The notes: generated by a model not told the origin, from the letters alone. DNA of 64,000 nt from Chryseolinea lacunae (GCF_016735595.1 NZ_JAERRB010000002.1:508996-572995), one strand, 5' to 3'; positions 25,677-35,700 are shown, numbered from the stretch's first letter. Program-made: numbers and translations.

Positions 25677-26486
25677 ATGGAAAAGACACTCTTCGCGCTG
25701 CTATCGGCAGCATTTACGTTATCTGCATTTGCAGCCTATACGGGCAATGAGAACAACACCGCAGCCACAAGCACATATGTGTTGGTGCACGGCGCTTGGC
25801 AAGCACCTTATGTCTGGGACGCCGTGCGCACCGACCTGGTTAATAAAGGGAACAACGTGATCATCGTGCAATTGCCGGGCCATGGCGATGATAATACTCC
25901 GCCGCTAAACCTGACCCTCGATGTTTATAGCAACAAGGTTATCGATGCCGTTTCGCAGGTAAAAGGCAAGGTGATATTGGTTGGGCACAGCATGGGTGGA
26001 ATGGTGGTGACCAATGTGGCGGAAAAGATTCCCGCAAAGATCAGCAAACTGGTTTACATCGGCGCGTTCCTTCCGGCTTCGGGACAAGCGCTGACAGACC
26101 TGGCCTATTCCGACCCCGACTCTCAGCTAGGCCCTGCGTTGGTTCCCTCAGCAGATAAATTGACGCTCGATGTTTTGAAAGATAAGGTAACCGATCTGTT
26201 TGTGAGTGATGGTTCACCGGCCGACAAAAAACGCGTGATTGAAAACTATCGTGCAGAACCTGCTATTCCATTCTCCAACAAAGTCAGCCTCACCGACGAT
26301 CATTTCGGCACCGTCAACAAGGTCTATATCAAAACGCTGAATGACATCGTGATCTCACCGGGACTTCAGGACCGGATGATTGCAGGGGCCGGTATTAAAA
26401 CTGTCTATCAACTCAAAACCAGTCATTCTCCTTTCCTGGCCAAACCGCACGACGTGTCGGATCTGTTGCTCAAGATCGGGCAATAA
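25677..26486 (+). CDS. exported alpha/beta hydrolase
   Basis: A 269-residue alpha/beta hydrolase with a likely signal peptide (MEKTLFALLSAAFTLSAFA, residues 1-19). The oxyanion motif HGAW is at 38-41, LPGHG at 66-70, the nucleophile elbow GHSMGG with Ser105, and the catalytic His is probably about residue 250 in SHSPFLAKP. The layout matches the EstC/salicylate-esterase/hydroxynitrile-lyase-like group (GAWQAPYVWD, lid with PDSQLGPALVPS). The reaction is likely hydrolysis of a small ester. Export of this family is common in Bacteroidota but not universal. It sits inside the enzyme cassette with a 61-base gap upstream. Confidence 0.88.
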   Translation: MEKTLFALLSAAFTLSAFAAYTGNENNTAATSTYVLVHGAWQAPYVWDAVRTDLVNKGNNVIIVQLPGHGDDNTPPLNLTLDVYSNKVIDAVSQVKGKVILVGHSMGGMVVTNVAEKIPAKISKLVYIGAFLPASGQALTDLAYSDPDSQLGPALVPSADKLTLDVLKDKVTDLFVSDGSPADKKRVIENYRAEPAIPFSNKVSLTDDHFGTVNKVYIKTLNDIVISPGLQDRMIAGAGIKTVYQLKTSHSPFLAKPHDVSDLLLKIGQ

Positions 26487-26565
26487 CGCAGCGACTAAAG
26501 TCAGGAGTCGAACAACCGGTTGATGACACAACGGGTTGCTCGTAAGAATCAAAATTTTACGAAAC

Positions 26566-27363
26566 ATGGAGACAAGCATGCTAACATCATTTTCAAAGAA
26601 ACGCATGGTGGTTATCTTAACCATGCTATTCCTACTGTGTCAAATGAATCCCAAAGCACAACATTCATACGACGCTGTTGTGAGAGACTCCACCCACAAT
26701 CAATCCAGCAACAATGCGTTCGCGGCGAGGCTAACCCGGTTTGACGTTAAGCCGGATCACCAGGCCGCATTCCGCGAAGTTGTGAGCGACTATGTGGGCC
26801 GTTCGCTGGAACAGGAAAGCAATGTTTTGTCGGAAGCCTATTATGAGCAGGAAGAACCATCCGTGTTGTGGATCATCGAAAGATGGAACAGTAAAATGGA
26901 GTTGGAAAAGGCCGGCAAGAGTTCATCCTTCAAAGCCATGGAGTTGCTGGCGAAAACCGCGCTGTCGAAACAAGCAAAAAAAATCGACATCAAAGACCTG
27001 GAACCAATCTCCAAACAGCAATGGCGGAGTGTGGTCAGAAAAACAGATGATCCGATCACCATTATGTTGTTTGTGGATGCAAAAGCAGGAACCGAACACA
27101 ACTTTAAGACGGTCTATCACACGGCCATGCCGCAATTCCGCAATGAGCCTGGCGTCGTCACCTATCAGCTTTCGCAGTTGGAAATGGACAGCACGCAGTT
27201 TGTTACCTATGAAAAATTCAGGAATGAAGATGCCTTTCAATACCACCTGAAATTTCCACCGATACAACCTGTGATCGACTATCTGAACACCAGCATAAAA
27301 AAGCAACCCTTCCAGGCCGGTCTTCACAGGCTTATCGAATTCGCACCGCTCATTAGGAAATGA
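26566..27363 (+). CDS. exported two-domain ABM (quinol monooxygenase-like) protein
   Basis: A 265-residue protein starting METSMLTSF; a GTG or ATG slightly upstream is possible. Residues about 12-32 form a signal peptide (MVVILTMLFLLCQMNPKAQ). Two antibiotic-biosynthesis-monooxygenase (ABM) ferredoxin-like repeats follow: about 50-145 (FAARLTRFDVKPDHQAAFREVV, LSEAYYEQEEPSVLWIIERW) and about 165-258 (ITIMLFVDAKAGTEHNFKTVY, VVTYQLSQLEMDSTQFVTYEKFRNEDAFQYH). ABM domains oxidise quinols and polyketide-like phenols without metal or cofactor, usually as cytoplasmic homodimers of one-domain chains. A tandem, exported version is uncommon. Its TGA overlaps the next ATG (ATGA). Confidence 0.82.
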   Translation: METSMLTSFSKKRMVVILTMLFLLCQMNPKAQHSYDAVVRDSTHNQSSNNAFAARLTRFDVKPDHQAAFREVVSDYVGRSLEQESNVLSEAYYEQEEPSVLWIIERWNSKMELEKAGKSSSFKAMELLAKTALSKQAKKIDIKDLEPISKQQWRSVVRKTDDPITIMLFVDAKAGTEHNFKTVYHTAMPQFRNEPGVVTYQLSQLEMDSTQFVTYEKFRNEDAFQYHLKFPPIQPVIDYLNTSIKKQPFQAGLHRLIEFAPLIRK

Positions 27364-28226
27364 ACAGGATTGGTTCAAACATCATTACCCACAAGATCAA
27401 AATGAAACCTATGAAAACAATAAATCAAATTATTATAACGAGTATTATCATGATGCACGCTGTCGTCAACACAAAAGCCCAGGTGAAAGTAGCCGCCGGC
27501 CAAATCAAATCGCACGAACTGGAAGTGCTGAACCAACTAACGTCTCCGTCTGCGGTTGTCAACATGCCGGTGTCGCAGTTGCTGAATGCTCCCGGAAATG
27601 AAGCGTTGCGGGCGTTCTTTTTTACTCCCGTAACAAACAGAACAGTGTTGAAAGGAAAAAAGATAGCCGTGCTTGCTGCCGATGGTTTTGAAGAGATAGA
27701 ACTATCGGGACCCGTATGGTACTTCCGGGAATTGGGCGCGCAGGTGGAGATCGTCGCACCGAAATTTAATCCGGCTCCTGAACGATACGGCCTTAGCACA
27801 CCTGAAATGGCAAAGACACATATCATGGCCATCCAATACTTACAACCGGTTGGCTGGATCAAGTTCGACCGCACAGCAGACCAGATCAAGGTCGGCGACT
27901 ACGACGCAATTTTTATTCCCGGAGGCGCCTGGAATCCGGACAACTTGCGATTCGACAAAGACGTGATCCGTTTCATCCAGGATTTTAATAAGTCAGGAAA
28001 ATTGATTGCCGCAATCTGTCATGCACCGGTTGTGCTGGCATCGGCCGATATCCTCAAAGGAAAAAAACTTACGGGCTATTGGAACATCCAGGTCGATTTG
28101 AAGAATGCAGGTGGCACGGTGCTGGAAGAACCTGTAGTGGTCGATGGCAACCTCATCACCAGCCGTCACCCCATCGATGTCGCCGATTTTTCGAGGGCCG
28201 TTGAAACCTGGCTCACCAAACACTAA
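27360..28226 (+). CDS. exported DJ-1/PfpI family protein
   Basis: A DJ-1/PfpI-fold protein of up to 288 residues. The ATG at 27360 overlaps the preceding stop; the ATG at 27402 (MKPMKTINQII) gives a cleaner signal peptide ending near NTKAQ, so the true start is uncertain. The fold is recognised from GKKIAVLAADGFEEIEL (with the conserved acidic residue), the central YDAIFIPGGAWNPDN, and the nucleophile elbow AAICHAPVVL with Cys about 220. A C-terminal DGNLITSRHPIDVADF completes it. Family members are proteases, glyoxalases or protein deglycases, so the activity is not fixed. An about 90-residue N-terminal extension precedes the core. Confidence 0.85.
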   Translation: MNRIGSNIITHKIKMKPMKTINQIIITSIIMMHAVVNTKAQVKVAAGQIKSHELEVLNQLTSPSAVVNMPVSQLLNAPGNEALRAFFFTPVTNRTVLKGKKIAVLAADGFEEIELSGPVWYFRELGAQVEIVAPKFNPAPERYGLSTPEMAKTHIMAIQYLQPVGWIKFDRTADQIKVGDYDAIFIPGGAWNPDNLRFDKDVIRFIQDFNKSGKLIAAICHAPVVLASADILKGKKLTGYWNIQVDLKNAGGTVLEEPVVVDGNLITSRHPIDVADFSRAVETWLTKH

Positions 28227-28306
28227 CAACAAGACAAAACCCGCATCGGGTGACGCCGAAAGAAAGGTTGGTTTAGAAAATCGTCAAACCATTAAACACA
28301 TCAGAC

Positions 28307-28945
28307 ATGAAAGCCTTAATTATCGGCGCCACCGGTGCAACGGGTAAAGACCTTGTTGATATCTTGCTGCATGACGCAGACTACACGGCGGTGGTGATCT
28401 TTGTTCGTGCGGCCACCCAGCGAAGCCATCCCAAACTCACGGAAGTGCTCACGGATTTCGACAACCTGGATGCTGTATCGCAATTCATCCACGGCGATGT
28501 TTGGTTTTCGTGCCTGGGCACAACGCTGAAGACAGCCGGCTCACGCGACAAACAGTGGCATATCGACTATGAGATTCCATTAAAATTTGCAGAGGTTGCA
28601 AAACGAAACGGCGTCTTTAGTGCCGTGCTGTTGTCTGCGTATGGCGCGAAAGCTTCCAGTCCTTTATTTTATTCTATGGTGAAAGGTAAATTGGAAGATC
28701 AGATTGAAACCCTTGCATTTGATCAGTACATTATCTTCAAACCCGCCATGCTGTTGCGCAAGAACACCGACCGGTCGGGCGAGCGGGTAAGCGCTCCGCT
28801 TCTGAACTTTCTGAGCCGCCTGGGCCTGTTCAGAAAATTGAGGCCACTACCCACATCGTTGCTGGCCGAAAAAATGGCAAAGGCTCCGAAAATTCTTTCA
28901 GCAGGATTACACATCATCATGCCCGATAAGATTCGCCTGTTTTAG
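28307..28945 (+). CDS. NAD(P)-binding Rossmann protein (HTATIP2/NmrA-like)
   Basis: A 212-residue cytoplasmic Rossmann-fold protein. The N-terminal dinucleotide motif MKALIIGATGATGKDLV is textbook. LGTTLKTAGS and VLLSAYGAKASSPLFYSMVKGKLE (about 105-128, with Y-x-x-x-K) match the short atypical SDR group that includes HTATIP2/TIP30 and YbjT-like proteins. It probably acts as an oxidoreductase or as an NADP(H) sensor. It is the last gene of the plus-strand cassette, 80 bases after the DJ-1 gene, and faces a convergent TetR gene. Confidence 0.85.
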   Translation: MKALIIGATGATGKDLVDILLHDADYTAVVIFVRAATQRSHPKLTEVLTDFDNLDAVSQFIHGDVWFSCLGTTLKTAGSRDKQWHIDYEIPLKFAEVAKRNGVFSAVLLSAYGAKASSPLFYSMVKGKLEDQIETLAFDQYIIFKPAMLLRKNTDRSGERVSAPLLNFLSRLGLFRKLRPLPTSLLAEKMAKAPKILSAGLHIIMPDKIRLF

Positions 28946-29064
28946 CTAATGTGCCTGGAGAAGAATTGCACATACCCGATGAGAGAACGCCCAAGGATAT
29001 TCCGGAAGAGGTCACTTGAAAATAGCTATTAAAAAAATACGTTTTGGTTTATTTTAAATCAACA

Positions 29065-29655
29065 TCAAAGTACAAAACTGTCGATCTCTGATTTCAGGCT
29101 TTTGATAAGAGCCTGCATCGGCTTGGTTGTATTCATCACCCGACACATAACCACAGCTCCCTCAATGGCAGCCACAAACTTAAAGGCGATCAGTGCCGGA
29201 TCGATTTTGTTTGAAAATTCACCTTGATCAACGCCGTGTTTTACGATGGCGGCGAATTCTTCCTGACCGTTTCGCAACAATTCAGCAATCTTCTCCTTGA
29301 TCTCTGGGTAGAGATCGTCCGACTCCACGGCAATGTTAAAGATCGGGCACCCGCCCCGAACCTGGGTATTCAAGGGGTCTTTATAAAAATCGAGGTAAGC
29401 AAAGATCTTTGCTTTTGCAGTTTTTCCCTGGCCAATGGCGATGAGTAATTGTTCTCTTGCTTTGACCAACAACAGGTCAACAACGTGTGTCGAGAGATCC
29501 TCCTTACTTTCAAAATGCCCATAGAGGCAGCCCTTCGTCAATTTGGTGGCAGCAAGAACATCATCAATGCTTACTCCCGAAACGCCCTTTTCATTAAACA
29601 GTGGCGCAGCCTTTTCAAGAATAAACTGTCTCGTTCTTTCTGCCTTGGAGAGCAT
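29065..29655 (-). CDS. TetR/AcrR family transcriptional regulator
   Basis: A 196-residue repressor. The N-terminal helix-turn-helix (about residues 8-50) reads RQFILEKAAPLFNEKGVSGVSIDDVLAATKLTKGCLYGHFESKEDL. The C-terminal ligand-binding part resembles the group with a GGCPIFNIAVE segment (TetR_C of the YcdC/AcrR-like class). It is divergent from the AraC gene at 29877 and convergent with the enzyme cassette. A perfect inverted repeat lies 21-46 bases upstream of its ATG, so it is very likely autoregulated and may also control the divergent genes. A ligand related to the cassette's substrate is plausible inference. Confidence 0.92.
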   Translation of the reverse strand: MLSKAERTRQFILEKAAPLFNEKGVSGVSIDDVLAATKLTKGCLYGHFESKEDLSTHVVDLLLVKAREQLLIAIGQGKTAKAKIFAYLDFYKDPLNTQVRGGCPIFNIAVESDDLYPEIKEKIAELLRNGQEEFAAIVKHGVDQGEFSNKIDPALIAFKFVAAIEGAVVMCRVMNTTKPMQALIKSLKSEIDSFVL

Positions 29656-29675
29656 ACAATGAGATTTAAAACCCT

Positions 29676-29701
29676 AAAAATATACTAAAAAGTATATTTT
29701 T
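29676..29701. promoter_or_regulatory. putative TetR operator (10-bp perfect inverted repeat)
   Basis: AAAAATATAC (29676-29685) and GTATATTTTT (29692-29701) are exact inverted copies with a 6-base spacer. The site starts 21 bases upstream of the TetR ATG, where repressor binding would block transcription, and lies in the gap to the divergent AraC gene. Confidence 0.7.
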
Positions 29702-29876
29702 TCTAGCTTTGACGGCTTTATTTTCAGGCACCCTCTCCATTTGGAAATGAGAATTGCTGGTGGTTGATCTACTTCTCGATTGTCTTCAATCGATTGATTT
29801 TTTTAAACAGGGTGGTGCCTACAATAAAACAGCAGTCAAGTCGTCCCTTTACAAGTAATAACCAAACTCTGTGGTG

Positions 29877-30854
29877 ATGGAGCCCATGAAAATTGAAAGT
29901 CAGGAAGTGCGCAATCACACCTTCTCCGAATTCCTCAACATTATGGGGCAGCCAAGTCAACTCGATGGGCTACAGGTGTGCATTGTGGAGAATGAACAAA
30001 AAGCAATTCCTATTTTTTACCCTTTTCGCGTCGATCAGTATTTTTTCTGCATGGTTACCGCAGGAGAACTGTCGGTGAAGCTGAACCTGGTGAATCATGT
30101 GATACATGAAGGGGAATTTGTTTTAATTGAACCCGGCACCATTTGCCAATTCATAGGGTCATCGGAATTTATCTCCAATGCATGTATCTCTTTCTCCAAT
30201 GATTTTCTATTGAAAGCCGGTATCTATCAGAAATACATTTCCGCATTCAATTTGCTGGGACCCCATCTGAGCACACACCTGGTTTTAGAGAAAGAAGAGA
30301 TCACCTTATTGTCAGACATTTTCAAAGCGTTATATTCCAATATCGTGACCCGCGAAAGGAATGAGTTCTTCCAGGAGATTATCCAGCACAACTTTAGCAT
30401 GGTGATTTATGAATTGATGAATGTTTTTTATCATCACAATCAGGAGCTGAAATCCAAATCTACCCGCAAGCAGGACATTACAACGCGTTTTATGAAGTTG
30501 CTGATAAAGCACTACAAAGTGGAACGGAGCGTGCAGTTTTACGCCGGTCAGCTTGCCATCACGCCCCGCTACTTAACACAAACCGTGAAAGATGTGGCGG
30601 GCAAAACGGCTGGCGACTTAATAGACGAGATGGTGATCACCGAAGCAATGATTTTGCTCAACGAGCCGGCGCACTCGGTCGGACAGGTGGCTGGTTTGTT
30701 GCAATTCAGCGATCAGTTTTTTTTCAGCAAGTTTTTTAAAAATAACACGGGCCTTACGCCTTCCGAGTATCGTAAGAGCAAGCAACCTACCCCTGCCTTG
30801 GTAGAAGCGTTGTCTGTCCATTCACAAGAACGGATACTTTCAGACATAACTTAA
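29877..30854 (+). CDS. AraC family transcriptional regulator
   Basis: A 325-residue regulator starting at MEPMKIESQE; two GTG codons just upstream are alternatives. The N-terminal part is a cupin-like sensing domain (FRVDQYFFCMVTAGELSVKLN, HEGEFVLIEPGTICQF). The C-terminal AraC domain has two helix-turn-helices: YAGQLAITPRYLTQTVKDVAG and SVGQVAGLLQFSDQFFFSKFFKNNTGLTPSEYRK. The organisation matches Bacteroidota AraC regulators placed before small-molecule or efflux genes. It is followed after 72 bases by the degenerate SDR and the RND operon, which it may activate. Confidence 0.92.
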   Translation: MEPMKIESQEVRNHTFSEFLNIMGQPSQLDGLQVCIVENEQKAIPIFYPFRVDQYFFCMVTAGELSVKLNLVNHVIHEGEFVLIEPGTICQFIGSSEFISNACISFSNDFLLKAGIYQKYISAFNLLGPHLSTHLVLEKEEITLLSDIFKALYSNIVTRERNEFFQEIIQHNFSMVIYELMNVFYHHNQELKSKSTRKQDITTRFMKLLIKHYKVERSVQFYAGQLAITPRYLTQTVKDVAGKTAGDLIDEMVITEAMILLNEPAHSVGQVAGLLQFSDQFFFSKFFKNNTGLTPSEYRKSKQPTPALVEALSVHSQERILSDIT

Positions 30855-30926
30855 GTACATTTCAACATTCTCTGCACGCCACGTGCACCCCATTTTTGTA
30901 TTGTCATCCTGAAGGAGGCAATCAAT

Positions 30927-31631
30927 ATGGACAGGTCATCAAAAAACATTATTGCAATCGTTGCAGGCCTTACGCAACCGCTGGAGATTGCTATCATCCG
31001 GCAGCTGCTTCAGCGTGATGCGCTCGTGATTGTGCCGGCATCCAACGTAGATATCATTCTCCAGATCAAAAGAGAAGTAGCCGACATTTCCACCGGCGCA
31101 TTGGTGACGCTGGTCAATGATCCGATGGACTACGAACGGTCAAAAGAGATTGCCGACCACATTCAAACTAACTACGGTAGAATTGACCTGGTCATTATTC
31201 TGTCGTGTACGACCTATCCCGCGCTGCCGCTTACCGAACTGGACTATGTTACCTGGGATGCGATGCAATGCGATAGCTTATCGTATTGGTTTATGTCTGC
31301 CAGACTTTTGCTTCCGCTGATGAAACAGCACAGGCGGGGAACCTTCATCCAGATTTGCAATGACCCGGTTCAAAAAGCAGGTGCGCCGTCGCCCCTTGGC
31401 AGAATTGCAAGCCTGCTGCAAATGGAGATATCAAAGGAGCTTGATCGCGAAGTGGGTGTGTATGGCGTGTATTACTATCACATCTTCTCGCAACCTGAAA
31501 ATGAAAACGTAGACCGATCAAAAGAGGCGGCCTACATTCTCGGGCTCTATCAGGATAACAACGATCAAACCAGGTCCCTGTTTCATACAGCAGCCGATCA
31601 CCAGCTTGCCAATTCCACAGTAGAAATCTAA
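30927..31631 (+). CDS. degenerate short-chain dehydrogenase-like protein
   Basis: A 234-residue protein with an SDR-like alpha/beta outline (IDLVIILSCTTYPALPLTELDYVTWDAMQCDSLSYWFMSARLLLPLMKQHRRGTFIQI) but without the key motifs. The glycine-rich TGxxxGIG loop is replaced by AGLTQPLEIAI, NNAG by LSCTT, and the catalytic Tyr-x-x-x-Lys is absent (GAPSPLGRIASLLQ follows the Ser-strand position). It is therefore unlikely to be an active dehydrogenase; a regulatory or structural role is inference. It lies between the AraC regulator and the RND efflux genes on the same strand. Confidence 0.75.
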   Translation: MDRSSKNIIAIVAGLTQPLEIAIIRQLLQRDALVIVPASNVDIILQIKREVADISTGALVTLVNDPMDYERSKEIADHIQTNYGRIDLVIILSCTTYPALPLTELDYVTWDAMQCDSLSYWFMSARLLLPLMKQHRRGTFIQICNDPVQKAGAPSPLGRIASLLQMEISKELDREVGVYGVYYYHIFSQPENENVDRSKEAAYILGLYQDNNDQTRSLFHTAADHQLANSTVEI

Positions 31632-31683
31632 TCAGCGGTTTAGTACCGATATCAAAATAAAAAAAACAAAACGACTAATTTTT

Positions 31684-32709
31684 ATGAATGCATTCAAACC
31701 ATTGTCCTTAGTAAGCATGGCAGTCATCCTGCTGGCAAGTTGTGCTAAAAAGGAGGATAAAGAAGTAGCTGTCCCCACGTTGAAAGTAAGCACAAGGGAA
31801 CTAACAGCCAACGGAATTACAGAGACGCTTTCCTATAGTGGATCGATTGAAGCGGACAATTCGGTTGCACTGGGATTTCTGGTTCCCGGAAGAGTAACGG
31901 CCGTATATGTGGAAGAGGGACAACACGTCACCGAAGGACAGTTGCTGGCGTCGATAGAAACCATCGAATATCAAAACAACCTGCTTCTCACCGAAGCGTC
32001 TCTTGAGCAAGCGCTTGATAATTTCAACCGGCTCAACGAGCTCTTTGAAAAAGGGAGCTTGCCTGCCCGTGAGCACCTGACGGCAAAGGTTGCATTGTCG
32101 CAAGCGAAAGCAAACAAGAGCATTGCGGCCAAGCGATTGGCGGACACCAAACTGTATGCTCCATTCGCGGGCATTGTCACCGCAAAAGAAATTGAAAAGG
32201 GCGCCATTGCTTCGAGCGGAATCATGGCCTTCACCATGGTGAAGACCGATTTGGTCTATGCGAAAATTTCAGTTTCGGAAAGTGAAATCAGTAAGCTCGC
32301 CATCGGCACAGGGGCGACTGTCAACATTCCTGCAGTTCAGGAGACAAGAAGCGGAAAGATCAGCATCCTTAACCCGCAGGCCGATGCTTCAACACGAAGC
32401 TTTGAAGTGAAAGTGCGCCTGGCCAATGCCAACGGAAAACTCCTTCCGGGAATGCTGGCTAACATAAACATCTCCACAAATCACCAACGCGATGTGTTGA
32501 CCGTGCCGGCCGATGCCGTGGTGCGCGATCCCGAAGAACTTACCTACGTTTTTGTTGTGGACAATAAAAACAGAGCTATTAGAAAAAGAATTGTGGTGAA
32601 TGGGTTGTCGATGAATGAGATCATTGTGTCGGAAGGACTTCACGTTGGCGACCGGGTCATCATTCAGGGACAAAACCAATTGAAGGACGGACAGACGGTA
32701 GCCCTTTAA
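31684..32709 (+). CDS. RND efflux periplasmic adaptor (membrane fusion lipoprotein)
   Basis: A 341-residue periplasmic lipoprotein linking the inner-membrane pump to the outer-membrane channel. The signal ends at lipobox LLASC with lipidated Cys20. The lipoyl half-motif LVPGRVTAVYVEEGQHVTEGQLLASIE (about residues 67-93) and its partner LYAPFAGIVTAKEIEKGAIASSG (about 155-177) flank a helical hairpin. Beta-barrel and membrane-proximal domains follow (GATVNIPAV, LLPGMLANINI, LTVPADAVVRD). It is the first structural gene of the operon; the permease starts 55 bases downstream. Confidence 0.93.
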   Translation: MNAFKPLSLVSMAVILLASCAKKEDKEVAVPTLKVSTRELTANGITETLSYSGSIEADNSVALGFLVPGRVTAVYVEEGQHVTEGQLLASIETIEYQNNLLLTEASLEQALDNFNRLNELFEKGSLPAREHLTAKVALSQAKANKSIAAKRLADTKLYAPFAGIVTAKEIEKGAIASSGIMAFTMVKTDLVYAKISVSESEISKLAIGTGATVNIPAVQETRSGKISILNPQADASTRSFEVKVRLANANGKLLPGMLANINISTNHQRDVLTVPADAVVRDPEELTYVFVVDNKNRAIRKRIVVNGLSMNEIIVSEGLHVGDRVIIQGQNQLKDGQTVAL

Positions 32710-32764
32710 AACTGGCTTGCATGCACAATAGTTGGATACGCGAATACACAGAAGGACAAGAGAA

Positions 32765-35700
32765 ATGAAAAAACGCAGAATAAATATTATTGAAGCTTCG
32801 ATGAAGTATAGCCAGCTTTCGCTGGTGATTGCCGGATTGCTCGTCGTGGTGGGTATCGTGGCATTGATCACCATGCCACGGAGCGAAGACCCACGCATCA
32901 CGGTGCGACAGGGAATTGTTTTTGCACTTTATCCGGGGGCAGATGAACTCCAGGTTGAAAAACAGGTGACTGATAAAATAGAGCAGTTCCTCTTCAGCTT
33001 TGAAGAAATTAAAAAAGCAAAGACACGCTCCGAAACCAAGGAAGGACAAGTCGTGATTATCGCCGAGCTAAACGACAATGTGAAAGATCCCAAGAAATTT
33101 TGGAGCACACTTCAACATGGCTTGAACAGCACATTGCGTCCCACACTTCCCCCGGGAGTACAGGGTCCGATCGTCAACAGTGAGTTTGGTGATGTAGTGG
33201 CACAAATGATCACGGTGAGTGCACCCGGCAGAAGTTATGCCGAAATGGAAAACTATCTGGACAAACTGGAGGACGGCATTAAGACCATTCCCGAAGTGTC
33301 CAAGATCAACCGGTATGGCGGGCAGCGCCAACAGATTTATATTGTTGTAGACGATGAGAAAATGCAACAGTATGGTTTTGACTTTGCTTCGTTGTCCAGC
33401 GTATTGCAGGCACAGAACGTGACCAACTACACGGGAGACATTACACTCTCGGCCAGCAATGTTCCCATTTTTGCAAACAGCCGCTATAAAGATGAAGCCG
33501 CCATTGGCAACCAGATTATATTGAGCACGCCGGAGGGGAAGGTGGTTCGTCTGAAAGATGTGGCTCGTATTGAACGACGTTACGAAGAACTGAACAGCTA
33601 TATTAAAGTAGGCAGCGACAAGGTGATGATGCTGACGGTGCAAATGCAGCCCGGCAACAACATTGTTTATTTGGGAGATGATCTGAAAGAGAAAATTGAT
33701 GAAATAAAGAAGACCCTGCCCGCAGATGTCAGTATCAAAACCATCGTTGATCAACCCGAAGTAGTACGCGAACGGGTAAGTCACTTTATGGTGGAGTTTG
33801 GAATCGCGATCGCTGCCGTTATTGTGGTGGTTATGTTGCTGCTACCATTCCGTATCGCTTCCATCTCTGCGATTGCAGCACCGGTATCTATAGCAGTAAC
33901 CTTTGCTATCCTGAATTTAGTCGGGATAGAAATTCACCAGGTGTCGTTGGCAGCGCTCATTGTAGTGTTGGGCATGGTGGTCGATGATGCCATTGTTATC
34001 GTGGATAACTACATCGAAAAACTGGACGAAGGTGTTGCCAGCTGGACGGCAGCATGGCAAAGCGCCACACAGTTGATGGTGCCCGTGTTCACGGCAACGG
34101 CTGCCATCATTTTCGCTTTCATGCCCCTGGCCTTTGTTCTTAGAGGGCTCCCCAAGGAGTTCATCGTGTCATTGCCCATCGCGGTATCTATTGCGTTGTT
34201 CGCTTCATTCCTGGTCGCCCTGCTGCTGACGCCCTACATGTGTTATATCTTTTTGAAAAAAGGACTGAAGCATCATGTAACGGACCGGCCTGTAAAGAGA
34301 AACGTACTCGATTATCTGCAAGAAGGATTTAACAAGGCAGTAGAATTCTGTTTCCGTTGGCCAAAGCTGACGATGTTCTCCGGATTGTTCTCTGTCTTTC
34401 TGGCGATGGCCATCGGTGGAAATGTGCAGGAAGAGCTGTTTCCAATGGCCGAGCGAAACCAGTTTAATCTTGAGTTGTGGATGCAAAACGGAACCGATGT
34501 GACTGAGACCGCCAGGGCCGTAGAAAAAGTGGAAGCGGCCATAAAAGGTGATCCCCGCATAGTGACCACAGCCAGCTTTGTGGGAACTTCCTCTCCGCGA
34601 TTCCATGCGACCTATGCACCGGAAACACCACGCGAAAATTTCGCACAGATATTTATTAACACCACGAGCGAACAGGCCACCGTTGACCTTATTGAAGAAT
34701 ACCTGCCGAAGTTTAAAAACTTTCTGCCCAACGGCTATGTGCGCGTAAGACAGTTATCCAACAAGGAAACTCCCGCCCCGGTTGAAATTCGGGTTGTGGG
34801 CGATAATCTGAAAGACCAGAAAAAAGTAGCGGCACAAGTCGCTGCCATTGTCGAGAAGGCAAAGGGCACGAGCTGGATACGCACCGACTATCAGGATGAT
34901 TATTTTGGCGTGCGTGCCGTCGTGAAGGAAGATGCGGCCAGTCGCCTTGGGGTAAGCCATGCTGCAATCACACAAACGTTGGGCGGTGGCATAAAAGGAA
35001 ACATCGTATCCACTTTGTGGGAAGACGATAAATCCATCGACATCGTTTTGCGACTGGATGGAAAAAACCGCGACAGCCTGAACAAGATTCAGAACATCTA
35101 TGTCACTTCGCAGTACAATACAAAAGTGCCACTCAAAGATGTGGTTGAACTTCAACCGGCATGGCATACGGGCGTAATTGCGCACCGTAACGGACTCCGC
35201 ACCCTCACCGTGCGATCCGAAGCACAGGCGGGTGTCACGGCCACTACCATTGTGAACGAAGTGAAACCGCTGATCGCAGCGCTCGCCCTGCCCGAAGGTG
35301 TTTCCATCAACTATGGTGGAGAAGTAGAATCCTCTGCAGAAACATCGCCCGACATGGGCAAATCACTATTGATTAGTCTGATGCTCATTTTCCTGACGCT
35401 GCTATTTCAATTTAAGAGTGTAGGAAAAGTGCTGATCGTGTTGGCAGCATTTCCGCTGAGTCTGTTGGGCGCCATGCTGGGACTTTTCTTAACGGGCAAC
35501 CCCATGGGCTTCACCGCATTCATTGGAATCATAAGCCTCATGGGAATTGTGGTGCGAAATGGAATCATCCTGGTGGACTATGCCGATGAGTTGATTCGCG
35601 AACATGGATATACGCTGAAGGCTGCCGCCATGGCATCGGCCAAACGAAGAATGAGACCAATATTTTTAACGTCTTCGGCTGCGGCCATCGGAGTAGTGCC

